Positions 62,575 through 64,000 of a DNA stretch of 64,000 nt are shown here, one piece after another (positions within the stretch are counted from its first letter, which is position 1; every line of letters begins with the position of its first letter). The notes beneath the pieces were generated by a model. That model searched no databases. It saw only the letters and a list, made by a program, of their open reading frames with translations, and was not told where the DNA came from. Source of the stretch: Calliopum simillimum (taxonomy: Eukaryota; Arthropoda; Insecta; Diptera; Lauxaniidae); contig OX638370.1 in assembly GCA_951812925.1 (NCBI GenBank), forward strand, positions 48,673,948-48,737,947. The letters are read 5' to 3'. The position numbers and the translations under genes are program-made.

Positions 62575-63487
62575 AAAACTTAACCTTGATCACGTGATTA
62601 GAAGAAATGGTTTGGGTGCGAGAAACGACAATGGAGAGCTTTACATTGACGCCTGCAATGCAGCCAGCCTTGTCGTTGGAGGTACGCTATTCCTACACAA
62701 AACATGCCACTTGGATGTCTCCAGATAACATCATTTACCTTGTTTATACGCAGCTTTAATTCGAACTAACTCGAACCATGTTATTTGGAAACGCATGTAT
62801 AAACGCTATCTCAATCCGCATCGAAGTTTTAAGCGTGTCACCATAAATCGTCTTTTCAATTCGATTTAAGCAATGCGGAACCATGTTAAGTGTCTCTATA
62901 AACACATGTGTACGGCAACACGGTTTGAAACAGCTGTTTTATAAGAAAACAAACGACAGATGTGAATTGACAAATGTGATTTAAAATTAATATTTTCAAT
63001 TGAATTGAGCAATTTTTATGAAAAGTGATATAATTTGGCATAAATAAAAATCAAAGAAAAAATATGTTTTCTTTATTTTCCATATTTACGATTTCACGAA
63101 CTTCAAATTCTGACAGCTGATTTTCTAACACGCTATAATAAGTGTGTCAATTTGATACACTTCTTTTGATTCGTATAAACGCTCACATATAAAGCGTGCT
63201 ACGTTGAAACGAGTTTATTTGATACCGTATTTCGTGTCATATAAACAAGGTAACTGAAAACCAAATCGACCACTTCTGCATTAGCAGAAAATGGAGAGAG
63301 AGTCTTCTGAACGTACGAGTAAAGAGGGCCGCTGACATCGCCTCCGATCACCATCTTCTCGTCGCGGTAGTTCGACTAAAACTAGCCGCTATTAAACGTC
63401 CCTGTGAACAATCACTTGGGAAAAAAATTCTACTTGCTTAAGCTAAAGAACGACGGGATCCGCAGGTCTTTAGTTTAAGAACTTAAG
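62575..63487 (+). pseudogene. RTE-like LINE endonuclease fragment, split by a MITE
   Basis: The frame 62583-62730 reads RNGLGARNDNGELYIDACNA and SLVVGGT, then is broken. After the MITE it resumes at about 63253 with ENQIDHFCISRKWRESLLNV, RVKRAADIASDHHLLVAVVR and LKLAAIKRP. The blocks N-D-N-G-x2-L and Q-I-D-H ... S-D-H-x-L belong to the apurinic-type endonuclease of RTE-like LINEs, with the catalytic SDH visible. The reverse transcriptase is not in the window, and stops appear from about 63440. Confidence 0.8.
62735..63252. mobile_element. MITE inside the LINE endonuclease (ACCTTGTTTATA ends)
   Basis: 'tttaccttgtttatacg' at the left and the complement 'atataaacaaggtaa' at the right are inverted ends around AT-rich DNA with no frame. 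The endonuclease motif N-I-T-E-N-Q-I-D-H is restored when roughly this interval is removed, which fixes the borders to within a few bases. No clear target duplication. Confidence 0.7.
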
Positions 63488-64000
63488 GGGACATTCGCTT
63501 TCGTAATTGAAGCAAAAAACACTTTTTAAAAATTTTATTATGAAAAAACTATTATATTTATTGAAAAAATTTCTTTTGGACATTGTTAAATATTGTATAA
63601 AAAATATGAAAAAAATTTTTTTTTTTTAGTTTCCCTTGGCTGCTGTAGAGGGCGTCCATCCAAAAGTTACTTTTTAAACGGTAGGACATGTTGTAGACCT
63701 CCTGTAACAGATTTTTGAAAAATTCAAAATGGATTTTATTCTTGAGACTCAAAACTATACAATAAGCCTCTAAAATTCATACTTTTTTATATGTTGAAGT
63801 TTTTGTACGAATATTTATGAAAAATGCGAAAAAATTGAGGGACTTTCCCTCAATATATTGTATTTTTTAAAACTTTCAGAGGCTTATTGTTTAATATTTT
63901 TTATGAGTAATCGAATGCTCTTTGGTTTTTTATTGAAAATCGGTCGAGTAGATTTGGAGAAAAATGTCATACCAGTTTGAAAAGTAATTTTTGGATGACG
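63488..64000. mobile_element. palindromic element running off the window end
   Basis: 'cgtccatccaaaagttactt' (63651) and its complement 'aaaagtaatttttggatgacg' (63980-64000) are inverted, as are 'caataagcctctaa' and 'ttcagaggcttattgt'. The turn lies near 63830. The outer borders cannot be set. Confidence 0.55.

Overview
The window is AT-rich eukaryotic DNA from an insect, almost certainly a cyclorrhaphan fly. The only host gene I can support is the central part of Patronin, the single fly member of the CAMSAP family of microtubule minus-end-binding proteins. It lies on the + strand as 14 exons between 14871 and 62088. Its exon peptides recall Drosophila Patronin closely, for example SICFIGDEEDVDEIERNIIE and EKGFYISFDDEQPKRPKPPL. 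All 14 exons have consensus or near-consensus splice sites and join in one uninterrupted phase. The calponin-homology start and the CKK end of the protein lie outside the window. I cannot name the species; tephritid or calyptrate flies with expanded introns would fit.

Layout. 1-404: 3' end of a non-LTR retrotransposon with a poly(A) tail. 505-985: a dispersed fly repeat called R here. 1994-13965: one Ty3/Gypsy LTR retrotransposon with a 4-bp target duplication, whose leader, gag, RT, post-RNase H spacer and 3' region are each broken by later palindromic elements. 14871-15745: four closely spaced Patronin exons. 15746-34087: large introns holding exons at 18398 and 27181, a Harbinger-like foldback, a hairpin/minisatellite block, and a piggyBac-like element (29461-33847) with three secondary insertions. 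34088-35917: four exons, including the 834-bp Gln-rich exon. 37753: coiled-coil exon. 37990-48672: intron with a 2.6-kb tandem-repeat field, PIF-like and foldback elements. 48673-49096: two exons. 49097-62016: intron with Tc1/mariner relics, an R1-clade LINE, a second LINE, a hairpin array and two long palindromes. 62017: last exon in the window. 62575-63487: an RTE-like LINE endonuclease split by a MITE.

How it fits together. Everything except Patronin is transposable-element sequence or unassigned intron. The dominant architecture is the foldback: more than fifteen long inverted repeats of 0.3-3 kb. Several have exact target-site duplications, and in some cases removing the insert visibly restores the host reading frame or repeat register. 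Because most sit in Patronin introns, the pre-mRNA would contain many long hairpins.

The most unusual items are: a hammerhead-ribozyme-like motif (6113-6158) inside a palindromic insert that also carries a tRNA-like sequence; a 130-codon open frame held exactly in the loop of a 3-kb foldback (11829-12218); a hairpin module (GCGGCC-TTC-GGCCGC) that recurs beside different tandem arrays (19.1-20.5 kb and 53.7-54.2 kb); and a 63-nt GC-AG intron of Patronin that keeps the reading frame if retained. All calls come from reading the sequence; no database search was possible.
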